Shown one piece after another: positions 18,218 to 25,923 of a stretch of 64,000 bases of DNA (position 1 is its first letter; each line of letters opens with the position of its first letter). This DNA comes from JAVVHE01 sp038238915 (GTDB lineage: Bacteria > Pseudomonadota > Alphaproteobacteria > Sphingomonadales > Sphingomonadaceae): positions 62,001-126,000 of the forward strand of contig JBBSFH010000003.1 in assembly GCA_038238915.1 (NCBI GenBank), written 5' to 3'. The notes under the pieces are model-generated. The model had not been told where the DNA came from. It saw nothing but the letters and a program-made list of their open reading frames with translations, and searched no databases. The position numbers were made by a program, and so were the translations under genes.

Positions 18218-19096
18218 ATGCGAGCGAGTGGTCTCAAGCGTTACGCTGCAGTTGTAGGCACATTGCTGTTTGTATCGTTGTGGCCCCGCCGAATGCGCAG
18301 CCGATTGTCATTATCGAGACGTCTCTCCGAGGACACAGGCGGGCAAGGGGCATGCCCTCCGGCAAGCTCAGCCGGGACTGGCACACCCACAACTTTTGAA
18401 CAGTCCAAATACTCGAATGACCGCATTCATGAGTTGGAACTCAATCGCTTCACGCATAAACTCGAAGTTGAACGACTTAAACTCTTAATACTGTTGAACG
18501 GCGGTGCGTTTACAATATTCATTGGTTTCGTCGAAAAACGGTCTGTTGGCTCCGTAAAATCGTGGATGATCGTCGCTATGGTGGCTTGGCTGACGGGATT
18601 GGTATCTGCCTTCTGCGCCACGCAAGCCCAACTCACTACGCAGCGGAGCTTTACACAGTCCTATCATCGTCGACGCCGCGCGATCGAGTGGCGCCTTTTG
18701 GGCGAAGTCTATTCGCCTGTTCAAATGCGGAATATGATCGGCGCTCCTCCGGGAAAAGCCTTAAAGCCGGGCGACGAAGCATTCGAGTCTGCCGCCGATC
18801 AGGCGCGCGAACGTGGCGAACGCAACACGCACATGGTCTTCAACTGGGCCGTCGCGAGCACTATCTTTTTTCTGCTTGGGGCGTGCGCGGCGATTCTGTC
18901 CGTTGACTTCTCCGCGCAGACTAAGGTTGCGCCGCAACCCGCTCGCTCCGCTGAATTACAACATACTCGTGACACCGTAGATCATCTGGGTCTGCTCCAG
19001 CCAATCGTCGATCGTTCTTCCTGTCAGCCGCGCAACTCGCCCCCGAACTTTGTTTCCCGTGCGGCGCGCAGTGCCTCGAAATCGTCCCCCGCGTGA
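18218..19096 (+). CDS. Membrane protein of unknown function, lower GC than its surroundings
   Basis: A frame of 292 residues from the ATG at 18218. After a poorly conserved-looking N-terminus there is a helical, charged stretch (HELELNRFTHKLEVERLK), then two hydrophobic helices (LLILLNGGAFTIFIGFV and MIVAMVAWLTGLVSAFC). A soluble segment rich in Arg follows, then a third helix (VASTIFFLLGACAAILSV). Base composition here is clearly lower in GC than in lpd and lipA, and codon use is less biased, suggesting later acquisition. The last 73 bases overlap the 3' end of lipA on the other strand. The coil-plus-three-helices layout recalls SLATT-type proteins, but no family can be claimed. The true start is uncertain. 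Confidence 0.55.
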   Translation: MRASGLKRYAAVVGTLLFVSLWPRRMRSRLSLSRRLSEDTGGQGACPPASSAGTGTPTTFEQSKYSNDRIHELELNRFTHKLEVERLKLLILLNGGAFTIFIGFVEKRSVGSVKSWMIVAMVAWLTGLVSAFCATQAQLTTQRSFTQSYHRRRRAIEWRLLGEVYSPVQMRNMIGAPPGKALKPGDEAFESAADQARERGERNTHMVFNWAVASTIFFLLGACAAILSVDFSAQTKVAPQPARSAELQHTRDTVDHLGLLQPIVDRSSCQPRNSPPNFVSRAARSASKSSPA

Positions 19097-19947
19097 TAGC
19101 TTGATCGCGTCAGGGGCGATGCGGCCGCGAGCAGGAAGCCCTTGGCGCGCGCCATCGTCGCGTAGGCGCGGAACGCGTCGGGGGTGACGAACTCGGCCAC
19201 CTTGGCGTGGCGCGGAGTGGGCTGCAGATATTGGCCGATGGTGAGGAAATCGATGTCGGCCGAGCGCATGTCGTCCATCACCTGATGGACTTCCATGCGC
19301 TCCTCCCCCAGCCCCACCATCACGCCCGATTTGGTGAAGATCGTTGGATCGAGTCGCTTGACCTGCTCAAGCAGCCGCAGCGAATGATAGTAGCGCGCGC
19401 CCGGGCGGATCGTCGGATACAGGCGCGGGACGGTCTCTATATTGTGATTATACACGTCCGGGCGCGCGGCAACGATCGTCTCGACTGCAGCCGCCGCCTT
19501 GTTGCGGAAGTCCGGCGTCAGGATTTCAATCGTCGTATCGGGCGCATGACGGCGCAACTCCTCGATCACGCGCACGAACTGGCGCGCGCCGCCATCGGGC
19601 AGATCGTCCCGGTCGACGCTGGTGACAACGATATGCTTCAGCCCCAGCGCGCCCGCCGCCTCGGCGACATGCCCCGGTTCGAGCGGATCGACTGCGCGCG
19701 GCATGCCGGTCTTGACGTTGCAGAAGGCGCACGCGCGCGTGCAGGTATCGCCCAGGATCATCACGGTCGCGTGCTTCTGCGTCCAGCACTCGCCGATGTT
19801 GGGGCAGGCGGCTTCTTCGCAGACGGTGGTGAGGTTCAGCGCGCGCATCAGCCGTTTGGTCTCGCCGAACCCCACTGAAGTTGGAGCTTTGACGCGCAGC
19901 CAATCGGGCTTGCGCGCGCGGGGGAGGGGATCGGGAAGGCTCGCCAT
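19024..19947 (-). CDS. lipA: Lipoyl synthase
   Basis: A 307-residue radical-SAM enzyme that inserts two sulfurs into octanoyl groups on lipoyl domains. The radical-SAM cluster cysteines are C69, C73 and C76 in CTRACAFC. The auxiliary cluster cysteines are C43, C48 and C54 in CEEAACPNIGEC. The conserved RSSYHAG serine motif is near the C-terminus. The ATG at 19947 was chosen because the alternative GTG 36 bases upstream adds only residues outside the family. It faces the lower-GC membrane-protein gene and overlaps its end. Confidence 0.97.
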   Translation of the reverse strand: MASLPDPLPRARKPDWLRVKAPTSVGFGETKRLMRALNLTTVCEEAACPNIGECWTQKHATVMILGDTCTRACAFCNVKTGMPRAVDPLEPGHVAEAAGALGLKHIVVTSVDRDDLPDGGARQFVRVIEELRRHAPDTTIEILTPDFRNKAAAAVETIVAARPDVYNHNIETVPRLYPTIRPGARYYHSLRLLEQVKRLDPTIFTKSGVMVGLGEERMEVHQVMDDMRSADIDFLTIGQYLQPTPRHAKVAEFVTPDAFRAYATMARAKGFLLAAASPLTRSSYHAGDDFEALRAARETKFGGELRG

Positions 19948-20039
19948 GCTTGGCACATAGCCATGCTGCCGTCCGCCCGCCACTGTATGCCGGTGCTGCG
20001 GCGCTTGCCCGCGCGTCGGCGTTACATTACCGGGGCGTC

Positions 20040-20663
20040 ATGCTCAGTCCAGCCCTCCTCGAAGGGTATCGCCGCTTCCGCGACGGTGCCTACGCTACCC
20101 AACGCGCGCGCTACGATGCGCTTGCGCATGGCCAAGCGCCCGCGACCATGATCGTGAGCTGCGCCGACAGCCGTGTCGATCCGGCGACGATCTTCGATGT
20201 GGCACCCGGCGAGCTGTTCGTCGTGCGCAACGTCGCGAACCTCGTGCCGCCGTACGAGCGCAACGCGGGCCACCACGGTGTCTCGAGCGCGATCGAGTTC
20301 GCGGTGCTCGGCCTCAAGGTATCGAGCATCGTGGTGCTAGGTCACGGCGCGTGCGGCGGCATCGCGGCCGCGCTCCACGGGCATGATCTGGCTCCTGCGG
20401 AAGACAGTTTCATCACGCGCTGGATGAGCATCATCGCCACCGCGCGCGATGCGGTGGTGGCGCGCGCGGTGGCCGATCCAAGGCTCGATGCACAGCACGC
20501 GCTCGAACTCGCGGCGATCAAGGTCAGCCTTGCCAACCTGCGCGGGTTCCCATTCGTCGCCGCAGCCGAGGCGGAGGGTCGGCTTACCCTCGCAGGCGCG
20601 CACTACAGCATCGCCAACGGGACGCTGGAGATGCTGGACGGGGATACGCTCAGGACGGCGTAG
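20040..20663 (+). CDS. Beta-class carbonic anhydrase
   Basis: A 207-residue enzyme interconverting CO2 and bicarbonate. The zinc site is visible as C41, H102 and C105 (SCADSRVDP and LGHGACGG), with the Asp43-Arg45 pair that controls the open or closed site. The start is the ATG at 20040, giving the N-terminus MLSPALLEGYRRF seen in this family. It is divergent from lipA and convergent with typA, 35 bases from the typA stop. With the gamma-class protein at 15116 the window carries two different carbonic anhydrase families. Confidence 0.95.
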   Translation: MLSPALLEGYRRFRDGAYATQRARYDALAHGQAPATMIVSCADSRVDPATIFDVAPGELFVVRNVANLVPPYERNAGHHGVSSAIEFAVLGLKVSSIVVLGHGACGGIAAALHGHDLAPAEDSFITRWMSIIATARDAVVARAVADPRLDAQHALELAAIKVSLANLRGFPFVAAAEAEGRLTLAGAHYSIANGTLEMLDGDTLRTA

Positions 20664-20698
20664 CTGTGATGAGCTTTGGTTTACCCTGAGCGCGAAGG

Positions 20699-22528
20699 CT
20701 ACGCCGCTTTCGCCCGGCTCGCCCGCTTGCGGTCGTTCGGATCGAGATGGATCTTGCGCAGGCGGATGTTCTTGGGCGTCACCTCGACCAGCTCGTCATC
20801 GTTGATGTACGCGATCGCCTGTTCGAGCGTGAGGCGCTTGGGCGGGGTGAGGCGCACGGTATCGTCCTTGCCCGAGGCACGGAAGTTGGTGAGCGCTTTT
20901 GCCTTGATCGGGTTGACGTCGAGATCGTCGGGCTTGGCGTTCTCGCCGATGATCATGCCCTCGTAGACCGCCTCGCCCGGCCCGACCATTAATTGGCCGC
21001 GCTCTTCGAGCGAGACCAACGAATAGGTCACCGCCTCGCCGCCGCTGTTCGAGATCAATACGCCGTTCTGACGGCCCTGGATCGGACCCTTGTGCGGGCC
21101 ATATTTATCGAACAGCCGGTTCATGATGCCCGTGCCGCGCGTATCGGACAGGAATTCACCGTGATAGCCGAGGAGGCCACGCGAGGGGGCGCTGAATACC
21201 AGGCGCGTCTTGCCGCCACCACTCGGACGCATCTCCACCATCTCGCCCTTACGCAAGGACATCTTCTCAACCACGACGCCGCTATATTCATCGTCGACGT
21301 CGATCACGGCAGTTTCATAAGGCTCCTCGCGGCCACCCGGGCCATCACGGAACAGCACGCGCGGACGCGAAATCGACAGCTCGAAGCCCTCACGGCGCAT
21401 CGTCTCGATCAGCACGCCCAGCTGCAGCTCGCCGCGCCCTGCGACCTCATACGCGTCCGAGGTGCTCGAAATGGTGATCTTGATTGCGACATTGCTCTCC
21501 GCCTCGCGCAGCAGCCGGTCGCGGATCATGCGGCTCGTCACCTTGGTGCCCTCGCGGCCACCCAGAGGCGAATCGTTTACGCCAAACGTCATCGCGAGCG
21601 TTGGTGGATCGATCGGCTGCGCGTGCAACGGCTCGGTAACGGCGGGCTCGCAGATCGTGTTGGCCACCGTGCCTTCGGTCAGCCCGGCAATGGCGATGAT
21701 GTCGCCCGCGCCCGCCTCTTCCACCGCCACGCGCTCGAGCCCCCGGAAGGCGAAGACTTTCGACGCGCGGCCGGCCTCAACCAGCGTGCCATCGGGCGCG
21801 AGCGCCTTGATCGGCGCGTTGACCTTGAGCGTGCCAGACTGGATGCGGCCGGTGAGAATGCGGCCGACGAAATTATCGCGGTCGAGCAAGGTGACGAGCA
21901 TCTTGAACGGCCCGTCCGGATCGGCGGTGGGGGCGGGGACATGTTCGACGATCTTCTCGAAGAGCGGCGTGAGATCGCCTTCGCGCACATCGCTGGTGAG
22001 GCCCGCGTAGCCGTTGCGGCCGCTGGCGAAGAGGACGGGGAAATCGAGCTGCTCCTCGCTGGCGTCGAGCGTAACGAAGAGGTCGAACACTTCGTCCAAG
22101 ACCTCCTGCGCGCGCGCGTCCTGGCGATCGATCTTGTTGACGACCACGATGGGGCGCAGGCCCAGTCCCAAAGCCTTGCCGGTGACGAACTTCGTCTGCG
22201 GCATCGGCCCTTCGGCCGCGTCCACCAGCAGGATCACGCCATCGACCATCGAGAGAATACGCTCCACCTCGGCGCCGAAATCGGCGTGGCCGGGCGTATC
22301 TACGATGTTGATGCGCGTATGCTCGCCGTCGCCCAGTGCCCATTCAATCGACGTGCACTTGGCCAGAATGGTGATACCGCGCTCTTTCTCGAGATCGTTC
22401 GAGTCCATCGCGCGCTCGGCGATTCTCTGATTGTCACGGAACGTGCCCGACTGGCGGAACAACTGATCGACGAGGGTGGTCTTGCCATGATCGACGTGCG
22501 CGATGATGGCCACATTGCGCAGGCGCAT
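20699..22528 (-). CDS. typA: Translational GTPase TypA (BipA)
   Basis: A 609-residue ribosome-associated GTPase involved in stress adaptation and 50S assembly. The G1 motif AHVDHGKTT is at residues 10-18, DTPGH follows in the switch II region and NKID is in G4. The C-terminal region has the TypA-specific phrase PSRGLLGYHGEFLSDTRGTG and a Lys/Arg-rich tail. Length and domain order are normal. It is divergent from yhhQ over 113 bases. Confidence 0.97.
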   Translation of the reverse strand: MRLRNVAIIAHVDHGKTTLVDQLFRQSGTFRDNQRIAERAMDSNDLEKERGITILAKCTSIEWALGDGEHTRINIVDTPGHADFGAEVERILSMVDGVILLVDAAEGPMPQTKFVTGKALGLGLRPIVVVNKIDRQDARAQEVLDEVFDLFVTLDASEEQLDFPVLFASGRNGYAGLTSDVREGDLTPLFEKIVEHVPAPTADPDGPFKMLVTLLDRDNFVGRILTGRIQSGTLKVNAPIKALAPDGTLVEAGRASKVFAFRGLERVAVEEAGAGDIIAIAGLTEGTVANTICEPAVTEPLHAQPIDPPTLAMTFGVNDSPLGGREGTKVTSRMIRDRLLREAESNVAIKITISSTSDAYEVAGRGELQLGVLIETMRREGFELSISRPRVLFRDGPGGREEPYETAVIDVDDEYSGVVVEKMSLRKGEMVEMRPSGGGKTRLVFSAPSRGLLGYHGEFLSDTRGTGIMNRLFDKYGPHKGPIQGRQNGVLISNSGGEAVTYSLVSLEERGQLMVGPGEAVYEGMIIGENAKPDDLDVNPIKAKALTNFRASGKDDTVRLTPPKRLTLEQAIAYINDDELVEVTPKNIRLRKIHLDPNDRKRASRAKAA

Positions 22529-22641
22529 GGGGGTCTAATCCTGAAACGGGTGGTATCGGCAAGCGCCATAGCGGTGTTGACGCACAGCGGCAACGGGCCG
22601 GGGTTGCGGGACGGTTCGATTGCGCTTTACGAACTGGTCCG

Positions 22642-23406
22642 ATGATCCGTTCCGTAACCGAACCATCCGGCATCCGCGCGATCGACGCCACCGAACTCAC
22701 CCATCGGCCGCTGCGCTATTATGATTTTGCGATGGCGGCGTTCGTCACGATCATCCTGTGCTCCAACCTGATCGGCGCATCGAAGGCGGCGACCTTCGGG
22801 CGCGTTGATCTGGGGCCGCTCGGCGATCACGCGATCGAATTCGGCGCGGGCATCCTGTTCTTTCCCGTGTCCTATGTGCTCGGCGACGTGCTGACCGAGG
22901 TTTATGGCTATGCCCGTGCGCGCCGCGTGGTGTGGGCGGGGCTTGGCGCATCGGTGTTTGCCGCGTTCATGAGCTGGGTGGTGCTCCGCCTGCCGCCTGC
23001 GCCGAGCTACGATCACCAGGCCGCGCTGGAGACGGTTTTCGGCAATACGCCGCGCATCTTCATCGCCAGCCTGATCGCGTTCTGGGCGGGCGAGTTCGCC
23101 AATGCCGCCGTCCTCGCGCGGATGAAGGTTTGGACGGGGGGCACCAAGCTCTGGACGCGCACCATCGGCTCGACGGTGGTGGGGCAGGCGTTCGATACCG
23201 CGATCTTCTATCCGCTGGCGTTTTACGGCGTGTTTACGGACGATCTGCTGATCAACGTGATGATCAGCAATTATCTGGGCAAGGTGGGCTGGGAGGTTCT
23301 GCTGACCCCGGTGACGTACCGTGTGGTCGGCTGGCTCAAGCGGCGCGAGGGCGTGGACGTGTTCGATCGGGAGACCAATCTCACGCCGTTCACGACGCGG
23401 GTTTAA
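22642..23406 (+). CDS. yhhQ: Queuosine precursor transporter YhhQ
   Basis: A 254-residue membrane protein with about six hydrophobic helices. The phrases SNLIGASKAATF, FPVSYVLGDVLTEVYGYARAR and GQAFDTAIFYPLAFYG are typical of the VUT/YhhQ family, which takes up preQ0/preQ1 for tRNA queuosine synthesis. The conserved acidic residues in DVLTEVYG are present. No convincing ribosome-binding site precedes the ATG at 22642. A later in-frame ATG at 22732 would remove residues before the first helix, so the start is moderately certain. The gene is convergent with the GH43 gene, and the two 3' ends overlap by 17 bases. Confidence 0.92.
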   Translation: MIRSVTEPSGIRAIDATELTHRPLRYYDFAMAAFVTIILCSNLIGASKAATFGRVDLGPLGDHAIEFGAGILFFPVSYVLGDVLTEVYGYARARRVVWAGLGASVFAAFMSWVVLRLPPAPSYDHQAALETVFGNTPRIFIASLIAFWAGEFANAAVLARMKVWTGGTKLWTRTIGSTVVGQAFDTAIFYPLAFYGVFTDDLLINVMISNYLGKVGWEVLLTPVTYRVVGWLKRREGVDVFDRETNLTPFTTRV

Positions 23407-25243
23407 GGCGCTCGGCCGGATCGCAGTCGGCGGGCAGGGACTGCACCGCGCTGAGCGGCGATACCCCGCTCTCGCTGAACGCCTCGACCGCGACTTGGTA
23501 CGTCTGGCCCACGCCGAGCGCGCGGAGATCGAGGTGGGGGTGCGATCGATCGAGCTGGTCCGCGAACAGCTGGTAGGTGAGCGTCAGCCGATCGGGCCGG
23601 ATGCCCCAGCGCACATTGTAGCCGACCGCGCCCCTGACGGCGTGCCACTTGATCGACGCGTTGCGCGTATCGCAATCACGTGTAGCCGCGACACCGGTGG
23701 GCGCGCGCGGCGCGGTGCCATCGGCGTCGCCGAAGACGCGCAGATCGCCGATCGCCAGATTCGCCGCACCTACGTGGCCGTGGATATAGCGGATGAAGCG
23801 CGCGCGGACCGGAGCGGGGAGAGCGAAATAGGCGTCGGGACGATCGCGGCGGTCCGGGCCGGTCTGCGCGAGCGCCATCCAATGCTCGCCATCCGGTGAG
23901 GCCTGCAGGCGGAATTCGGTGTAAATATCGGGCGCATCGGCGAAACGGCCTGACTGATAGTCGGCGAAGTTCACCTGAACCGCCCGCACGGTCCGCCGCC
24001 CACCAAGGTCCACGGTCAGCGTTTCGCCTGGAGCATTGTGGGCCGCGACCCAGAATGTCCGCGGGTTTTCGTCGGTCACGGTCTCGGGGCCGAACCCGGC
24101 GAGCTTCGACGAGGCGGTGGCGCGCTTGTGATAGGAGAGCAGCATCCAGCCGGTAAACAAACTCTCGGGATCGTTCACCTTGCCGTCGGGCACATAGTGC
24201 GGAAAATCCCCAAAGCGCGTCGAGACCGCCATCTGCCCATCGGCATAGAAGCGCGCGGGGAATATCGCGGTGCGGCGTTCGAACGTCCAGTTGTAGCCGA
24301 TCCACGGCGTGCCGGTGTTCCACCAGTTGCCGTGCGCATCCTGGAAGGTGGAGCCATGTCCCGCACCCTGCGCGAAACCACCGGGCTTGTAAGCGATGGG
24401 ATTGTAGGGAGCATAAGTGAACGGTCCGAGCGGTGACGTGCCGACATAGGTGCCGTTGGCGTAGACGTTATATTCGGTCCCCGGCGCGGCATATTGAAGA
24501 TAATAGCGGCCGCCCGCCTTGGTCATCCACGCACCTTCGATATACGGATCGATTGCAACGCCATCAGCGCGCTTGCCACTGTGATCCTGACCGAACCGCT
24601 CCCAGCCGTGATGCGCGGGATCGATTGCGATCAGCGGTTTGGGCCGCCCCAGGTAAGCGAGCGCGCGCGCCGGATCGAGTTCAGTGCCGTAGATCGGGTA
24701 GACGTTGGACGAGTCCCAATAGAGATACCATTTGCCATCATCGTCCCTGAACAGTGCCGGATCCCACGGGCCGGGGGGCACCTGACCCGGCTTGAGGCTC
24801 GCCTCCGCACCGGGTAGCACCGCGCCGGGCAGATCGGGGGTGCGCCGGGTGAGGAAATCCAGCCTGCCGCTCGCAGGATCGTCGGTGACGAGGATAGCCT
24901 CGGGTTCGAACGTCGAGGGCATGATGTAGAGCCGCGCACCATCGGACCAGACAGCGGGCGCGACGATGCTCTGCAACGGCCAGCGACTGGGCGTGATGAA
25001 AGCCCAGTCGACGAGATCGGTCGAGCGCCAATAACCGTCAGCTGCCGTCTGGAAGAGATAATAGGCCCCCTTGTGCAGCACGATCACCGAATCGGCGCCG
25101 GTCCGATAGGAGATGCCCTGGTTGACCTGCTCGAAACTGTAGCGGTAATCAATGTCGATCGGGTTCGCATAGGTCAGACGTGGCGGCGTCGGGGTGGCCG
25201 GGGCGGCGGCGATAAGCGCAACTGCCGCGAACACGCGTTTCAT
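23390..25243 (-). CDS. Secreted glycoside hydrolase family 43-like protein with C-terminal F5/8C and FN3 domains
   Basis: A 617-residue protein with a short signal peptide (FAAVALIAAAPA). The five-bladed propeller covers about residues 25-390. D161 (GPWDPALF) and E236 (YIEGAWM) are candidate catalytic residues, as in GH43. A discoidin/F5/8C-like carbohydrate-binding domain (about 400-540, VDLGGRRTVRAVQVNF) and a fibronectin type III domain (about 545-610) follow. GH43 members act on arabinose- or xylose-containing glycans, but the substrate is not readable here. The ATG at 25243 overlaps the DUF6445 stop (ATGA). It is the last gene of the GH operon. Confidence 0.85.
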   Translation of the reverse strand: MKRVFAAVALIAAAPATPTPPRLTYANPIDIDYRYSFEQVNQGISYRTGADSVIVLHKGAYYLFQTAADGYWRSTDLVDWAFITPSRWPLQSIVAPAVWSDGARLYIMPSTFEPEAILVTDDPASGRLDFLTRRTPDLPGAVLPGAEASLKPGQVPPGPWDPALFRDDDGKWYLYWDSSNVYPIYGTELDPARALAYLGRPKPLIAIDPAHHGWERFGQDHSGKRADGVAIDPYIEGAWMTKAGGRYYLQYAAPGTEYNVYANGTYVGTSPLGPFTYAPYNPIAYKPGGFAQGAGHGSTFQDAHGNWWNTGTPWIGYNWTFERRTAIFPARFYADGQMAVSTRFGDFPHYVPDGKVNDPESLFTGWMLLSYHKRATASSKLAGFGPETVTDENPRTFWVAAHNAPGETLTVDLGGRRTVRAVQVNFADYQSGRFADAPDIYTEFRLQASPDGEHWMALAQTGPDRRDRPDAYFALPAPVRARFIRYIHGHVGAANLAIGDLRVFGDADGTAPRAPTGVAATRDCDTRNASIKWHAVRGAVGYNVRWGIRPDRLTLTYQLFADQLDRSHPHLDLRALGVGQTYQVAVEAFSESGVSPLSAVQSLPADCDPAERLKPAS

Positions 25244-25923
25244 TTGCGCCAAGCCTTCACGAACAGGTTGGCGGTCAGCCTGCCCGCGCGTGGATCGGCG
25301 CTGAAGGCGAAGTTCGGCGGGATGATGCCCGAATGGAGCAGGCAACCCTGATAAACGATCAGCCGATCCGGAACCGCATCCACCGCGCCGATTTGTTCGA
25401 AGGCGGGGTTCGAGCCGTGGATATAACCGGATAATTCTGCACTCTCGCGCTGCGCGGTGGCAACGAAGCTCGCGACATTGCCATTGTTCACCGCCTCGAT
25501 CCCCGTGGCGCGCTGGCGATAGAAGGCGGTGCCGCTTTCGTCGCAGCCGCCCAGGTAATGGAGGATGGCGATATAGTTTGGATCGGTCGAATCGAAGTGC
25601 GGAGCGCGCTGCGGCGGAATCAGACTTTCGGGCGGCGCGGTCACCATCGAGAAGCTCGCATCGAGCAGATCGAGGCCATCCGCGTCGAACGCACCACCGA
25701 TGAACGGAGCGACGCGGTTGAGCGTGGCCATCACATACGCATGCGCTTGCGCGTCAGCCGCGCCGATCGCGCGCCGCAGCCCAGGGTAATAGCCTCCCGC
25801 TGCGGGAGGGAAGGGGGCGAGTTCGGCGGCTGCTGCAACTACGGTATCGACCGCGCCCGTGAAGTCATCGATCACGATCACCTTGTGCGCTCCGCGACCG
25901 TATCGGCGCAGCGCGGGCGTCAC
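25240..25923 (-). CDS. DUF6445 protein with a 2-oxoglutarate/Fe(II) oxygenase-like metal motif
   Basis: A 227-residue cytoplasmic protein with no signal peptide. H109 and D111 (APHFDS), H197 (LLHSG) and R215 (AGRLTANLF) are spaced like the HxD...H...R signature of 2OG-Fe(II) dioxygenases. I see this directly, but activity is inferred. DUF6445 genes often accompany SapC, cupin and tryptophan-halogenase-like genes near TonB receptors in Caulobacter and Sphingomonas relatives. Here the GTG at 25923 overlaps the GH31 stop and its own stop overlaps the GH43 start, so it is coupled on both sides to secreted glycosidases. The substrate is unknown. Confidence 0.75.
   Translation of the reverse strand: MTPALRRYGRGAHKVIVIDDFTGAVDTVVAAAAELAPFPPAAGGYYPGLRRAIGAADAQAHAYVMATLNRVAPFIGGAFDADGLDLLDASFSMVTAPPESLIPPQRAPHFDSTDPNYIAILHYLGGCDESGTAFYRQRATGIEAVNNGNVASFVATAQRESAELSGYIHGSNPAFEQIGAVDAVPDRLIVYQGCLLHSGIIPPNFAFSADPRAGRLTANLFVKAWRK

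Noticed and set aside
22529..22641. Possible preQ1 riboswitch before yhhQ
   Set aside because: No recognisable preQ1 aptamer core or A-rich tail was seen in the 113 bases.
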